A stretch of 64,000 bases of DNA from Heliopora coerulea (taxonomy: Eukaryota; Cnidaria; Anthozoa; Scleralcyonacea; Helioporidae). The position numbers were made by a program, and so were the translations under genes. Positions 37,103 through 49,707 of this stretch are shown here, piece after piece. The notes under the pieces are model-generated. The model ran no database searches, was not told the DNA's origin, and saw only the letters and a program-made list of their open reading frames with translations. The DNA lies in contig JASJOG010000463.1 of NCBI GenBank assembly GCA_030142905.1, forward strand, positions 93,528-157,527. The letters run 5' to 3'. Positions within the stretch are counted from its first letter, which is position 1. Each line of letters begins with the position of its first letter.

Positions 37103-37310
37103 TAATAAAGAGATCAGAGCCCAGCTCAGAATTCTTAAGTGTATCGCCATAGTGAAATAGGCAAGTCAAAAAGTTTTAAAACATGTTTACTGACGTTTCA
37201 AAACCATGACTTGCCTATTTCACTATGGCGATACACTTAAGAATTCTGAGCTGGGCTCAGATCTTTTTATTACGATTACGCTTTCTGCCCGGAAAATCAA
37301 TAGACAATGA
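37100..37310. mobile_element. inverted pair of Penelope-like 3' tails
   Basis: Arms of about 65-70 bases at 37100-37165 and 37206-37280 are near-perfect reverse complements; the right arm starts TGACTTGCCTATTTCACTAT. About 40 bases lie between them. On the minus strand the left arm is preceded by GAAACGTCAGTAAACATG, like the post-hammerhead sequence at 42553. The right arm leads to TTTCTGCCCGG, the Penelope tail motif seen near 42650 (TTCCCGCCTGG). The reading frame across the right arm resembles the one over the 42600 tail. Confidence 0.6.
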
Positions 37311-38640
37311 TGGCTTAACACCCATCAGCAGTAGAATGCGATTATGCGAAGAACCAAAGGTTGGTGCGTACATTCGTAATCTTCCTTATCTGTATTTCCT
37401 TGGACTTGAAACGAAGTTAAATACAAATCCTCAAAACCTACTGTACCTTGTGTTTCACTGTGGTCCTTTGATGTGGACCCAATCATTCCAACGGAATTTA
37501 AATTTGGTTTGTTCGAACTTAAATAGTTGCCTATCCTGAGTTTTGTGCAATTTTAATCCTTTGAAATTTGTCGCGCGTATAAAATTACTGATCAAATCGT
37601 GTGCCCAACTTCTCTAATTCTAACCCTAATTTTTGTAACTTCCTGTTCTGTGTACTTTTAAAACAATAGTTTGCAAACTCGTTATAATAAGCACCGGAAT
37701 CACATTTAGTTTTTTAAGCTGGAAAACTGAAGATGAAAGTTGGCTTTCCCTGAGTTAATCACTTTGCATCATTGGATTTGTAAATGAAATGGGTTGGTAT
37801 GGTAAATATTCAAAAGAAGTGGCTCTCTGGGGGATCAAGGTGTGTCCACCCTCAATAAAATTTTTGTTAAATTCTTCATGTAGCCATTTTGAGGTACGAG
37901 AGAAATAGATGTTATTTCATGATTTTGCAGCTTATATGAGTTTGCTGAATTTCAGGCTTTGCAAACTTTAAAATGGAGTTGAATAATATGAGGCAAACCT
38001 TGTACGTATATATTCAAAATTATATTGTGCAAACCTTGTATATGTATACATGTATATTGAAAAATATAATTTCTATTATAAAATAACATGCATCCTATGC
38101 ATGCTATGATAGGAAAAAAGTCATTTTCTCCCAAAGTACAGAGACATGGCTGGCATCATTTGAATTTTATGTTAGAGCACTGAGACATGGATGATGTCAC
38201 ATGAATTTTGGAAAAGCCTTGGTTGTTTTATAAACCAAATAGGAAATAGCTTTTGAGAAACAAACTTTACTTTTTTATTTTTGGTAATGCTACTGGTAAT
38301 ATGTATTAATTTGTTTTGCAGTAAGATTGATGTTCTACTGACATGGCCTGACTTCTTACATTCATTGGAAACTCTGAGAAACAAACCTTACTCTAGGAAA
38401 TGTCATGAATGGTTAGGGAGAGTTCTACTTATTATTTCATGAGTACTTGGTATGTGTAACTGGTAGAGTGGATTGGGAATGATTTTGGCTGAGGTGCATT
38501 TGGTTGCCTTAGAGTGAATGTTGTACTGAATGGATTGTGAAGGATAGATTGTGTTGTGTGACATATATAGGCCCACATATACTTAATACTATAATGATAT
38601 GAATTTACAAACCCCAAAAAGTCCTGATGTCTAGCCTTAT
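37311..38640. other. noncoding sequence
   Basis: AT-rich. A short repeated phrase (GCAAACCTTGTA) occurs at 37996 and 38029. No gene is recognisable. Confidence 0.5.
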
Positions 38641-38686
38641 CATGTAACCAAATAAGAAAAATACTGTCCCAAAATCTCCATCAAAC

Positions 38687-38995
38687 TCATTGCTTTAAAA
38701 TACATTCTTCAAGCATCTTTTTTTCTAATTTGGACATAAGAATATTTGCGAACACTGGTGCAAATTGGGACCCAATAGCCATGCTCATCCATCTATAAAT
38801 TTTTACGTCAAATTCAAAATAATTATTCTCCAAGATAATATTTGCCAGTTCTGTCAAATTGTCAGCATTACAATGCAATCCCATCTGTCCCCCCCCCCTT
38901 TAAAATTTTTCTGACTACTTCCTTCATGGTTTCTAATCCCTCATTATGAGGTATATAAGGGTACAACCCTATCACTTGCCACTGAAAGAATGCAG
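38687..38995 (-). pseudogene. Penelope-like reverse transcriptase fragment
   Basis: The minus strand reads LYPYIPHNEGLETMKEVVRKIL, then a run of nine or ten G, then in another frame ENNYFEFDVKIYRWMSMAIG and FAPVFANILMSKLEKKML. These are fingers/palm motifs of Penelope-like RTs, from a subfamily different from the copies at 39.9-42.4 kb. The G-run frameshift and lack of flanking domains show it is a relic. Confidence 0.7.
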
Positions 38996-39640
38996 CATCA
39001 TGTCATCCTTCCTCCCACTCAATCAACACCCTCATACAGTGTCATGTAAATAGCACAACTGGTTTCTCAGTAACAGAACGCAGTACACGGAATCGTATAA
39101 TTTGTGGAATATTTATTGTGATGGTATTAAAATGAATTTAAGATGAGTTTAAGATGAATTATTCGATCTAAGAAAAAGAATTAACAAAATATGGCTAAAT
39201 ATAAAATAGCTTACACGTGCTCAGTTATCATATTCGCCTAATACGTAAATTACATATAAACCGATATCTTTACTTACTTCTTGCCGGGTTTCCGCGTTCT
39301 ATATCTTTAAACAGTCTTAAATCTCCAATTATGATTCACAGGTTAGCAAACAGAATAAACAAAACAGAATAACCCTACAACAGTTTTACCCGTCCAACGT
39401 GCTCTCACGTGTAGACTGCAGTTTATCATATGAGATCATATTACTTGGTGAACCTCGTGCTCCTAATTAAATGTCAATCAACTTATCTATTATTAAATGT
39501 TCTAACAAACGTATGTAGTTCCTCATCGATACAACAACAAAAGTGGAACCTACTCAGTTACCTGATGATCATGTAATAACGTGAAGCTCCAAGTAGTGAC
39601 AACAAACTTCTTCACTTCACTTTTAAACTTTATAGTGTGC
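38996..39640. other. noncoding sequence
   Basis: AT-rich; no gene or repeat recognised. Confidence 0.4.
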
Positions 39641-39689
39641 TCTACCAGCTAGGTATAACAAGACTCTGTGTTCCACTCCAGATGCTTTA

Positions 39690-39838
39690 TTTATTACTAT
39701 TATTATTATGTATGTGTGTGTATGTGTGTATGCTGTGTTGTGTATATGTATGTATGTATGTATGTATGTATGCATGTATATATGTATATATATATATGTA
39801 TGTGTGTATATATGTATATATATATGTATGTGTGTATA
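39690..39838. repeat. TATG/TGTA microsatellite
   Basis: The tract is TATG and TATA/TGTG repeats. It directly abuts, and replaces, the 3' tail of the minus-strand Penelope copy, which stops matching its partner at about 39838. Open frames across it are artefacts. Confidence 0.85.
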
Positions 39839-41412
39839 AACGGGTATAGTATTTACAAGATTGGAGGTATAAAGTAGGTGTTATATTACAAGAGTATGGG
39901 AAACGGAAATGGATAGAGCTGTTAAAAGAGAGAGAGAGGAACAGAGCTAAGATTGGCATTCAAGGAAGGTTTAAGTTTAGAAATAATAAGACTTTCTCTT
40001 ACCAAAAGTTCAGAGGCAGAAGAACAGGAGGATAGGATTTTGAAGTCGTTGAGTGATGCAGTGTGGCCAGTCTCAGTGAGATGAGTTAAAATGCTGGAAG
40101 GTGATGGGTTAAGAAGCTTTTTACCTGTCAGGACAGAGACGCCTAGATGATCAGAGGCTCGTGTATGTAAGTGACGGGCCGTTTGGCCCACATACAATGC
40201 GGAGCAGCATTGACACGTGTAAGAATAAACAATACGAGACCTCAGAGCTTTAGGAGTCCTGTCCTTAAAGTTAAAAAGATGAGCAAGTCGCTTGCCTGGT
40301 TGAAAAACGAAACGAATACTGATGTGAGGGTAAGCTGAGGAGCACAATTTTAAAATTTGAGTGCGGATTTGAAGAGAGTGACAACCAGTGAAGGGAAGAG
40401 AAAAGTATAAGACCTTTTTGGGGACTGTGTGAAGGACTGGTTTGGATGTGAAGGTTTTGTCCAAGAAAAGAGAAACGCATTTATCAAATAAATGGGTAGG
40501 AAAGCCATTGGTTTTAAAGATATTTTTTAGCATTTCAAGTTCTTTGTGGAAATTTTCGTAACTAGAGCAGATGTTGAAACAGCGATGGAGTAGTGAAAGA
40601 ATTAGGCCTTGTTTGTAAGTGAAAGGTATGAAGCTGTGAAAATTTGTGAAAAGACCAGTGAATGTGGGTTTACGATAAACGGAAGTGGTGAAGGTGCCGT
40701 TATGACGGGTGATGTCAATGTCGAGAAAAGGTAATGAGCGGTTGGATTCAGTTTCAAAAGTAAAGTTTATATTCGGATGTTGATGGTTAAGGAAATTAAG
40801 AAACAAGGGAATGTGATCAGGGGAACGGAAAAGTAGAAAACAGTCATCAGCATATCTACGATAGTAACTGGGCTTGAAGTTGGAAGGACAATTATCAAGC
40901 CAAGATTTTTCATGAGAGGATAAGAAGATGTCTGCAAAAAGAGGTCCGAGGGGAGAGCCCATGGCGACTCCATCAATTTGTTCGTACAGAGAGCCATTGA
41001 AAATAAAGTGGCAGTCCTTAACAGAAAAATGTATAAGCTTTTTAAATTCTTCACGGGAAAAACCATGAAAATGGGTGTCAGTGTGAAATAAACGGTCAAG
41101 AATTAAGTTAATGGTTTCGTCAAGTGGTACGCTGGTAAAGAGTGAAGTGATGTCGAAACTGGCCATGACTAAATGATTGGTATCAAAGTTTAGATTAAGT
41201 AATTCCTGAACAAAAGAGAAAGAGTCACTCACCGTGTAAGCACCAGAAGCGATGGGACGAAGAAGGGGAACGAGAAATTTAGCAATATTATAAGAATGCG
41301 TATTAACAGAAGATAAAATAGGCCTAAGGGGAATGTTACTTTTATGTATTTTAGGTAGTCCGTAGAGAATGCCAATTTGAGAGCCAGTGGGAAAGAGTTT
41401 TTCGTTAGTTGT
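39839..41412 (-). mobile_element. Penelope-like element, minus-strand copy (RT + GIY-YIG)
   Basis: The coding frame is open from the inversion junction near 41412 to 39922. In order it has GLPKIHK, MASFDITSLFTSVP, GVAMGSPLGPLFADIF and the catalytic YRRYADDCFLLF, then a long linker. A GIY-YIG endonuclease ends it (YTCQCCSALYVGQTARHLHTR, then HLTETGH). RT plus C-terminal GIY-YIG is diagnostic of Penelope-like elements. The RT N-terminus is missing, and the 3' tail with its hammerhead is replaced by a microsatellite. The part downstream of the palm motif is intact. Confidence 0.93.
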
Positions 41413-42680
41413 CTCTTTTTGCAGACATCTTATCCTCTCATGAAAAATCTTGGCTTGATAATTGTCCTTCCAACTTCAAGCCCAGTTACTATCGTAGATA
41501 TGTTGATGACTGTTTTCTACTTTTCCGTTCCCCTGATCACATTCCCTTGTTTCTTAATTTCCTTAACCATCAACATCCGAATATAAACTTTACTTTTGAA
41601 ACTGAATCCAACCGCTCATTACCTTTTCTCGACATTGACATCACCCGTCATAACGGCACCTTCACCACTTCCGTTTATCGTAAACCCACATTCACTGGTC
41701 TTTTCACAAATTTTCACAGCTTCATACCTTTCACTTACAAACAAGGCCTAATTCTTTCACTACTCCATCGCTGTTTCAACATCTGCTCTAGTTACGAAAA
41801 TTTCCACAAAGAACTTGAAATGCTAAAAAATATCTTTAAAACCAATGGCTTTCCTACCCATTTATTTGATAAATGCGTTTCTCTTTTCTTGGACAAAACC
41901 TTCACATCCAAACCAGTCCTTCACACAGTCCCCAAAAAGGTCTTATACTTTTCTCTTCCCTTCACTGGTTGTCACTCTCTTCAAATCCGCACTCAAATTT
42001 TAAAATTGTGCTCCTCAGCTTACCCTCACATCAGTATTCGTTTCGTTTTTCAACCAGGCAAGCGACTTGCTCATCTTTTTAACTTTAAGGACAGGACTCC
42101 TAAAGCTCTGAGGTCTCGTATTGTTTATTCTTACACGTGTCAATGCTGCTCCGCATTGTATGTGGGCCAAACGGCCCGCCACTTACATACACGAGCCTCT
42201 GATCATCTAGGCGTCTCTGCCCTGACAGGTAAAAAGCTTCTTAACCCATCACCTTCCAGCATTTTAACTCATCTCACTGAGACTGGCCACACTGCATCAC
42301 TCAACGACTTCAAAATCCTATCCTCCTGTTCTTCTGCCTCTGAACTTTTGGTAAGAGAAAGTCTTATTATTTCTAAACTTAAACCTTCCTTGAATGCCAA
42401 TCTTAGCTCTGTTCCTCTCTCTCTCTTTTAACAGCTCTATCCATTTCCGTTTCCCATACTCTTGTAATATAACACCTACTTTATACCTCCAATCTTGTAA
42501 ATACTATACCCGTTTAATTTATTCATACTCTGATGATGTTGCGAGACGCAACGAAACGTTAGTCCTGTTAATAAACTTATTTCTTTTACAAATCATGGCC
42601 TTATTGCGTGTACTTTGCTGGGCACTAATATTTGTTCTGAAATTGAGATTCCCGCCTGGATCCTCGCTCGCGACAATATG
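41413..42680 (+). mobile_element. Penelope-like element, plus-strand copy (RT + GIY-YIG + tail)
   Basis: This copy mirrors the minus-strand one from the middle of the RT palm to the C-terminus (frame open to 42431). Differences are few: YVDD instead of YADD, one in-frame codon loss (FADIL for FADIFL) and SALTG for SVLTG. Unlike its partner it retains the 3' tail: a hammerhead core at 42530-42564, AATAAAC, and TTCCCGCCTGG near 42650. It ends against a TA/TG microsatellite at 42681. It is 5'-truncated and joined head to head with the minus copy. Confidence 0.93.
42530..42564 (+). ncRNA. hammerhead ribozyme core in Penelope tail
   Basis: CTGATGA, then a stem II (GTTGC-GAGAC-GCAAC), then GAAAC, a GTTA loop and the cleavage triplet GTC (42562-42564) occur in the correct order. 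Stem I does not pair next to the core; more distant GTTTA..TTATT and AATAAAC could pair with an internal loop, as reported for Penelope ribozymes. Activity is therefore uncertain. Confidence 0.6.
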
Positions 42681-42684
42681 TGTG

Positions 42685-42729
<45 letters not shown>

Positions 42730-45302
42730 ATAATTGTAACTGTGGTACATTTTGATTGTGTTTATTTACCTTACATAGGAAGAAGTTATTGTGGAACAGA
42801 ATTCTTGCAGTTCTTCAAGTTTATAAATTATTTGAACCAATTCAAGAAAAAAAGTAAGAATTTGATGGTTTCCAGAGTTCAGTTACCCCTTCCTCTTATA
42901 TAAAAAAAATAAAAGAACATAAATTTGATCATTTTGTTCAACAACTCAATTTAATTATGAGGATCATGATTGCAAACTAACATACAAATACAAACCAGGT
43001 GAACCAGGTGTTATCTGTGGCTAAACAGACTAAAATTTTTAAATAAACATGTATGTTTCTTGCTCATAAAAAGTTTACTCTATGCTTATCTTCCTTGTAA
43101 GGCAAGTTCTTTTCTAATTTACAGCAATATCTTGGGTTTTAAAGAACATACTGTGTGATTTTGACTGCTAATATCAAATTAGATACTGGCTTAGCAATAT
43201 TGCCCATTATAAGCTGTTACTTTCTGTGTACCACGTATATGCAGTAAAGTAAAATTATTGCTTTTGAAGATTTCATTCCTAATTTAGAGTCATTTCAGCT
43301 GATGGACTTAGAGAATTTGATTTCATAAATATTTTGGAAATGTAGGAGCTTGGAGATATCTTGAATGATAGATAAACGTCTGTCAATATAATGATATATA
43401 TATTTCCTACTTTTTTGGTGGGGGGAACAGAAGATGTGAGCGCTCCCCACTTTTTAATTGGCTAGTAATATAAAAACTACAAACTAATAATTGCGTTGAA
43501 CGGCGTTGAAAGTACTTTTGGAACTTCAAATTATTCAATCCTTTTGTTTTGAATGAAAATTTCTATTGTAAGAACACGTTGTCATAGACGTTGCTCTAGT
43601 GTTGCTTGAACTCCCTTTAAGACCCTTCCATTAAGACCCTTCAATATGCTTCCCCTGTGAAGTGTTTGAAATTAGAGAAGCCCCCTCCCTCGTTTAACTC
43701 ATCTCCTGTCTTCTGTCATTTTACACTGGCCAATGCCAAACGATGTTACTCGGCAAGGGTAGACATGTTGCCGGGAAAGGGTTATAACTATCTCAATTAA
43801 GGGCTTGTTTGCGCTCTTATGGTAAGTGTTTTCCAATCGAAACCACAAAACCGGAGTAACCGGTTTTGTGGTTTAGATTTACATTGGAGATGGAGAGAAG
43901 ACGCCTTGTAATATGTGATCGCGCGGGAAAATTCTCGGAATATCAGTGGGGTTAGTTGGTGTCTTATCGGTGGACATGTACGACCATACAATCCTCTTAA
44001 GATCCTTACTTTAAGTAGTAGAGCAGGTTATACGAGAGAAATTAGTCTCGTCTTACGTGAAGCGCAAAAAACCCCTCATAAAACCGGACAAAACTGACGT
44101 TCGTGTCTTACGTACGCCACGTCTGAGTCCACTTACACAACACGATCATCGTATATACTTGTTCGTTCTGGGTTATGCAATGTTGTCTTGATGATAAATC
44201 CCCGCTTACGATTCGCCCACTAATGTATCAATAAGTCCTGAAGATTCTAGTGAGTTAATCACATCCATCACAAGGAACAGTCATACGACGGTCGTATCGT
44301 GTCAACCGGCCTTAAAAGACGCACTGTCGTAGTCATTTGAATGGACCAGTTCGCATCTAATCTAAGGCGTGTCTAATTTTTTTCGCTGGAATGGTCCTAT
44401 TAAATATGATTATCAATTGTTGGTATTTGGCAATGAGGACGTCGAAATTCAGGGAAGAGCTTGTTTTAAGACTGAAGCCCTTTTATTCTAGTACATCGTT
44501 GCCTGAAGGGAAAAAAGAATAGACAGAGTAGAAAGTTGGACGGTTATGTCATAGCTATATTTATATGTTCGCGTGGGAAAACAAAACGGCAAGCGTGTTG
44601 TTTTACAATTTCATTGAGTGTCTCTAGATCTATTCCAGTGAACTCAATTTCCATATCTGGAGTGCTAACTGGCCAATGAAATGTGAAGCCAAGATGGCCG
44701 CCCATGAAGTGCTATTTTGTACGTCAGTTTTAGTCCCCTACGCGGTCTTGTACGTCAGTTTTGGTCTCCCATGCGACTTTTTACACTTTCCTGAAGAGTT
44801 TTCTTTGAAAATACACAAAAAAATATTTCTTTAAAAGGTGGAAACGAGATTAAGAATTTCAAATATATTTCAACAAAGTCAAACCGAGTTACAGGTTATG
44901 TATTTTCACGAAAATAAATTACCAAACTAATGAGAAACCTGACAAAACGACCTCGAAAAATTACTTTAGGAAACTACTTAGTGCTGGTCCTCTTTTTACC
45001 GTTAGTTTGCCATCTTCAGACAATCTAGTACACTTCTTAGGCCACGTGGCAATAAAATTGCTCCAGTAATATTTCGTCTGAACACTTTTTCCACGGTTGA
45101 GGATGTTTTCGAAGCCGAACCAAACAAAAACTAAAGATTAAGGTCGTGCAAAGGATTGGAACTGACATACAATACTGCGAAGAGGACTGAAAATGACGTA
45201 CACAATTTCCCTCTATGGGCGGTCATCTCGGCTTCACTTTTTTCCCGTCATAATGTCTGGGAGTTAGAATTCCAAATGTGGAAATCGAGTTCACCGATCT
45301 AT
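42681..45302. other. noncoding sequence with a hairpin
   Basis: It starts with a TA/TG microsatellite to about 42724. A short hairpin of AAACCACAAAACCGG and its reverse complement, with a 5-base loop, lies at about 43840-43874 and could be the centre of a small foldback element. No gene is seen. Confidence 0.5.
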
Positions 45303-45603
45303 TCATACATGAATGATTTGTTGCAGGTAACCAGATATAATCGTTGACGTAGAGAGTGGAAAGATGGAAGAAAGACAGTCAAGATCAGGGTGTGGAGGAG
45401 AATTCCGTAGAGGTACCTTGTCATTCATGTCCAACAGCGGTTCCTCTATTAACTCTTCTTCTGTCACTAATTTTAAAGGAGCTAACAGTTCTGGCATGAT
45501 TACGTAGAAATTGGACTCTTCGCAGGTGCGGAGGCTCGTTCACGGACTGGAATGCTTGGACTCTTCATATTCTTGCTTAATAAATTGAAATGAGGTGTTG
45601 ACC
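45303..45603 (-). CDS. possible terminal exon of the ankyrin-ROC-COR-death gene
   Basis: After an acceptor tttaacag (exon start about 45602) the minus strand reads VNTSFQFIKQEYEESKHSSP and then a stop. The same frame continues past the stop as TCEESNFYVIMPELLAPLKL and an acidic tail. This may be the end of the upstream gene, but the phase does not clearly fit the death-domain exon. I recognise no domain. Confidence 0.25.
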
Positions 45604-47368
45604 TGTTAAAAGATCATGACATCATTTCAAAAATTTTGATGAGAGCTGACGAAAGGCTCGAGAGAGAGTAGAATTCAGTGTGAGGGAATCCTTACATTAT
45701 TTAAAAATAGGTACGCTTTGGCGTACATGTATCTACTGCGTAGTACGAAGTGCCGACTGAAGTCCGGAGTAATGAAGTGAATTTAAAGCGTAGTGTCCAT
45801 TTGATCGCCGCGATTGCTCGAAATTCAGTTCTTCGATCGCAGCGATTATATAGAAACCAGTGGTTGCCACTGACTATTTTGGTTTAGTGGCAATTCTAGC
45901 GATTTTATGGTAACGAGAACCCGACTATCGATCGGTGCGATCACTGTACTTTTCAGCCATCGCAACGATCCTAGCAATCTTAGCGATTATTTGGAAACTA
46001 GGCTTAAGCCGTTAAAGACCGTCAAATACTCAAATTACATTTCCATTTGACGATTGACGATGAATGATCTGTGCTGAAGAAATCACACGACGAATGATTG
46101 GGAGAAGTCGTAACTGCCCAGCCCTTGGTATTCGCCATTTCACTGGCTCCGATTTATTCTATCGTTACTTACTCACGCTTTTGAGCTTGCATGACAGCAA
46201 GGTATCTACTGGCGCATGCGCAGTACATACAAAAATAATGCTGAGGTTGGATTATCCGGCAATCCAACAACAGTTGATTTCGTTAATATTTTCACAGGTG
46301 GTAATATCAACCGCTGCTTCGATCAGACCATCACATTCATATCGTCATGTTGTTTAACTCTTTAAGGTTCGAATGGATTGAAAAAAAAATGGGTGAACAA
46401 AATGTTGCCAAATATCGCGTCACGTTCTGTCCGTAGCAACGAATGTTCAGCTGACTACATTAGCTTTACATCCATACCTTATCGGTTTCTTCGTGTTTTT
46501 TTCATCGATCCTATCAGCCGTTGGTCGTAGACGAACTTCCTAAAATGATTAGAATATCCTTTTATACTTCTGAAATATGATATAAGACACTTTGACACGG
46601 AATGTAACCTTTCCTTTTCTTTGCTACGCAGAACGATTAACGAAAATGACCAGAAGCGGGAGCAAGAAAAAATAATTGAAGTTTGCACAGGATTTGTTTC
46701 ATGCCATGGATTCCATGGTATGAAACAATTGTTAAATATTAACTTTAGATATTATATTGAGCATAAAATGCCTCAACAAAATGGACATTAAAACGACGAT
46801 AGGGTTTCACTTCGATTAAGGTAGATATAAGAATTTATCTAAACCTACTCAAATCTCACATGAATCTTGGGTGCACATACTCAACTTTAGGCTGGACAAA
46901 GTTTAGTGCCAAACTAGGTCCAAAGGCCAGTTCACATGACCCCATTCGTTAGATCCATCTGCCAGTAGGCCGCGTTCAGGGTATTCAAACGCAAGCGAGC
47001 AAGTAGGCAAGCGGGCTGATAGACTGGCTGGCAGACAGGCACGCACGCAAGCAGGCAGGCAGGCAGGCAGGCAGGCAAAAAGCAAGCACACATGTAAGTA
47101 CTGTATTGAGATGACAGATGAACGATGGTCAAGCCCTATCCTCAGAAATCGTTTTTCTGAGGATAGGGCTTGACGATCGTTCATCTATCATCTCAAGATA
47201 TTTCCAAGCTCTCATACATCTAACATATAAGTACTGTATGTAAGTAACTAAGTCCAGTTATCTAAAGTCTGTATAAACCTTGTACTTGTACCTGTCAAAT
47301 ATTTGACCTCTAGTTGCATTTAGCGAGTTCAGCAAACTAGGAAACTAGGAAAAATATACTTTCCATAC
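45604..47368. other. intronic or intergenic sequence with GGCA repeat and hairpin
   Basis: 46985-47085 is a GGCA/GCAG-type repeat. 47105-47197 is a near-perfect hairpin with arms of about 43 bases (TTGAGATGACAGATGAACG and its near reverse complement) and a tiny loop. The region 45785-46010 contains several GATCGC..GCGATT motifs in both orientations, possibly a decayed MITE. No gene was recognised. Confidence 0.5.
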
Positions 47369-47677
47369 CTGACTTTGTACCACTGTCGATTATCTTGACG
47401 CAATCAAGACGTCCCATGTCCAGCAGTATATCTCGCAGTCTAGCAATGGTATTTCCAGGATTTCGTCCGGCCCACCTCAGTACTCTATGAGTCGTATTTG
47501 CGCCTTGAGAAATCAGATCTATGTCATCACTTGGCATTCCAAAATGGGCCGCCAGTCTTCGAAAATCTCCACCAACGTCGTCAATTATGTCTAATTTCTT
47601 GCAAACATCTTGTCTGACCAGTGGGTCGAGATCATTTATGGCCAGTTCTTTGGCAGGTAGGCTCGTCGGATGATCAA
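47369..47677 (-). CDS. death-domain exon
   Basis: Acceptor tttgcttag, donor G/gtatgg, phase 1 to 1. It reads KELAINDLDPLVRQDVCKKL, then DFRRLAAHFGMPSDDIDLIS and a TTHRVLRWAGRNPGNTIARL segment. This is the six-helix death fold pattern (W/DF..LA..LGM....I..I, LL..W......T...L). It would assemble homotypic signalling complexes. Confidence 0.85.
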
Positions 47678-48807
47678 CTAAGCAAAAAATAAAAAATGGA
47701 GACGAAATAATTTAAGAGTGAACAGTTAACTTAAGGCTTCTTTTAATGTGACGGGAAAAGTAAACTGGATGCCTTATTTTGGTAACAGAATTTTATCCAC
47801 GCTATTCTTCAGGGGGGAAGACCTCGAAAATTCTCTCAAGAGGAGTGGAGCGAGTATAAGGCAACTAAGCAGCAGTGTACCACTTCACTAACTTTCACCT
47901 CTAAAACCCCTCGCAACGACTCATTACCAAGAAACACCAGTAGGTAAGTGGGAGAAAATTAATAGTTGAATGGAAGAAACGAGATATCCGGTATAATATC
48001 AGTTGCGAGGAGAAATTATATGAATGAATGGGCGTAGAATAAATTCAACTCACCTGCCAAACTCTTATCGAGGAAAAATGTCGACGTCCTCCTGAAAAGA
48101 ACGAATTAACATAAAATCTTATACATTTAATTATCAATATTATTTAATTATTCAAAGAACTGAACATCATTCTTTTTCCGTTATAAAACTTCTTTCAGTT
48201 ATAGTGTTTTTCAATGTGCAGTAACACTCATTTGGTTCAACCCTTTCCCGGCGGGATCTCTCCCCCCCTTGACGAATAAGAGACTATTTATACGATACCA
48301 TTGCCGTTTACGACTGTTCGTTCTGATGTATCCGATTAAATCACTGGACTATTCCGGACACATTGCTACATTAGTGAGCGAATCGAAACCAGGAATTGTG
48401 CCTTTGAGACAACATTACAGACCCCAGGACGAACAATCGTGTAGGACAACCGTATTAAGTAAATGGGCACTTAAATCGTCTGGCGTTAGCGAGAGTAAAA
48501 TAATAGAAGACTGACTCCTCCTTGAATAATTTAATTGAGATGATTATGGTGTATGCAATGCTATAATTGGCTGATCCAAGTTGATAACCCGCGCTTCGTA
48601 GAGGCTCAGAATATGGAGCTACAGGTTCATGTAAGACGCTGAGTAACACGCAGAGCAATTGCAGAACTTGTGAGCAAACAAGGAAGCAAACTAAGCGATA
48701 GGATTAACGTACCAACGAACAAAACAAGCAAAGAAACAGCAAGCGGGCGAACGAACGCATGAACTGACAAAACGAACAAACACAAAGATCGCTCACCATC
48801 TTCTTAC

Positions 48808-49016
48808 CTTTTCACCTTGTAATTCTGGAGCGGGCATCAATTTGAAACAATTGTCAGGCAAAAGTCCAACTTTATCGTCCATCCTCACTTTAGACCATCC
48901 CAGTTCAAAATCTTCTTCCAATATAAGGACTATGCCATCCTTGTGCACACTCAGCTCATTATCTCTTCCTTGAAAGTCGTAAAGTATTCTTGCCGTTTTA
49001 GTGGATTCTGTCATCC
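48808..49016 (-). CDS. SH3-domain exon
   Basis: Acceptor atttcaag, donor AAG/gtaaga, phase 1 in, phase 0 out. It encodes an SH3-like fold: ARILYDFQGRDNELSVHKDG, then WSKVRMDDKVGLLPDNCFKLM, with ALYDF-like, W and G-x-x-P-x-N signatures. SH3 domains bind proline-rich peptides. An SH3 between COR and a death domain is an unusual arrangement. Confidence 0.8.
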
Positions 49017-49707
49017 CTTGAAATATAAAAGAAGGAATAGAAGCTAGTATGGGTCAGGTACGTTAGCCCAATATTCAAAAGAGACAAAAATCAATTTTTA
49101 ATACCAATTGTTTGGCGAGTAGACTTGGATATTTAATAAATTTTAAATTGATTTCAAAAACTTCAGTTGCGGTCGAACGAAGTCTCCACAGTCAGGACGT
49201 TGAACTATCCCTCAAGGAAGCAACAACTGATGAAAATGCCACATAATAGTAAATCCTGTTTTTCCATTACGTCTTCTAATTTAAATACTTCGACAAGGAG
49301 AAAGCGTAAAAATTCCTCATATTTTAGGTAATTTCTGAGAGAACTAAAATTTGGGAAAACCCTATCCGCGATCGTGAATGATTTATGTGAGAATCAGGCT
49401 TCGATCGAAAATCAAGTATTACCACATGTAAAAACGGCTTTGATTAATGGATCAATAGTCATAGAAGTCATCGCAAGATCATCACAACGTTCCGGGAACC
49501 TTTTCCACATTCAATTTTTTTTCTTCTAATTTTAAAATGTGATACATTTTAACGTTAAACAATTGATGTCTCAGAATTTTTTTCCGTTTTTGTTTAAACA
49601 ATGTTGCTTGATTAAATGAACTGGGAGTTTTAACTGGTACTAAAAACAGCAAACCTCACAACTTTAAACGAAAAAACTAGACCCAATTAAATAAGTACAA
49701 ACTATAC

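Noticed and set aside
37225..37539. 104-codon plus-strand frame
   Set aside because: Its first third is Penelope 3' tail, which reads open by chance in several copies; no domain is visible.
39637..39959. Frames rich in Y, V, C, M or I, H, T across the microsatellite
   Set aside because: They are microsatellite translations.
40271..42082. Second frames of 69-110 codons in the Penelope copies
   Set aside because: Identical shadows of the RT/GIY-YIG frame in both inverted copies.
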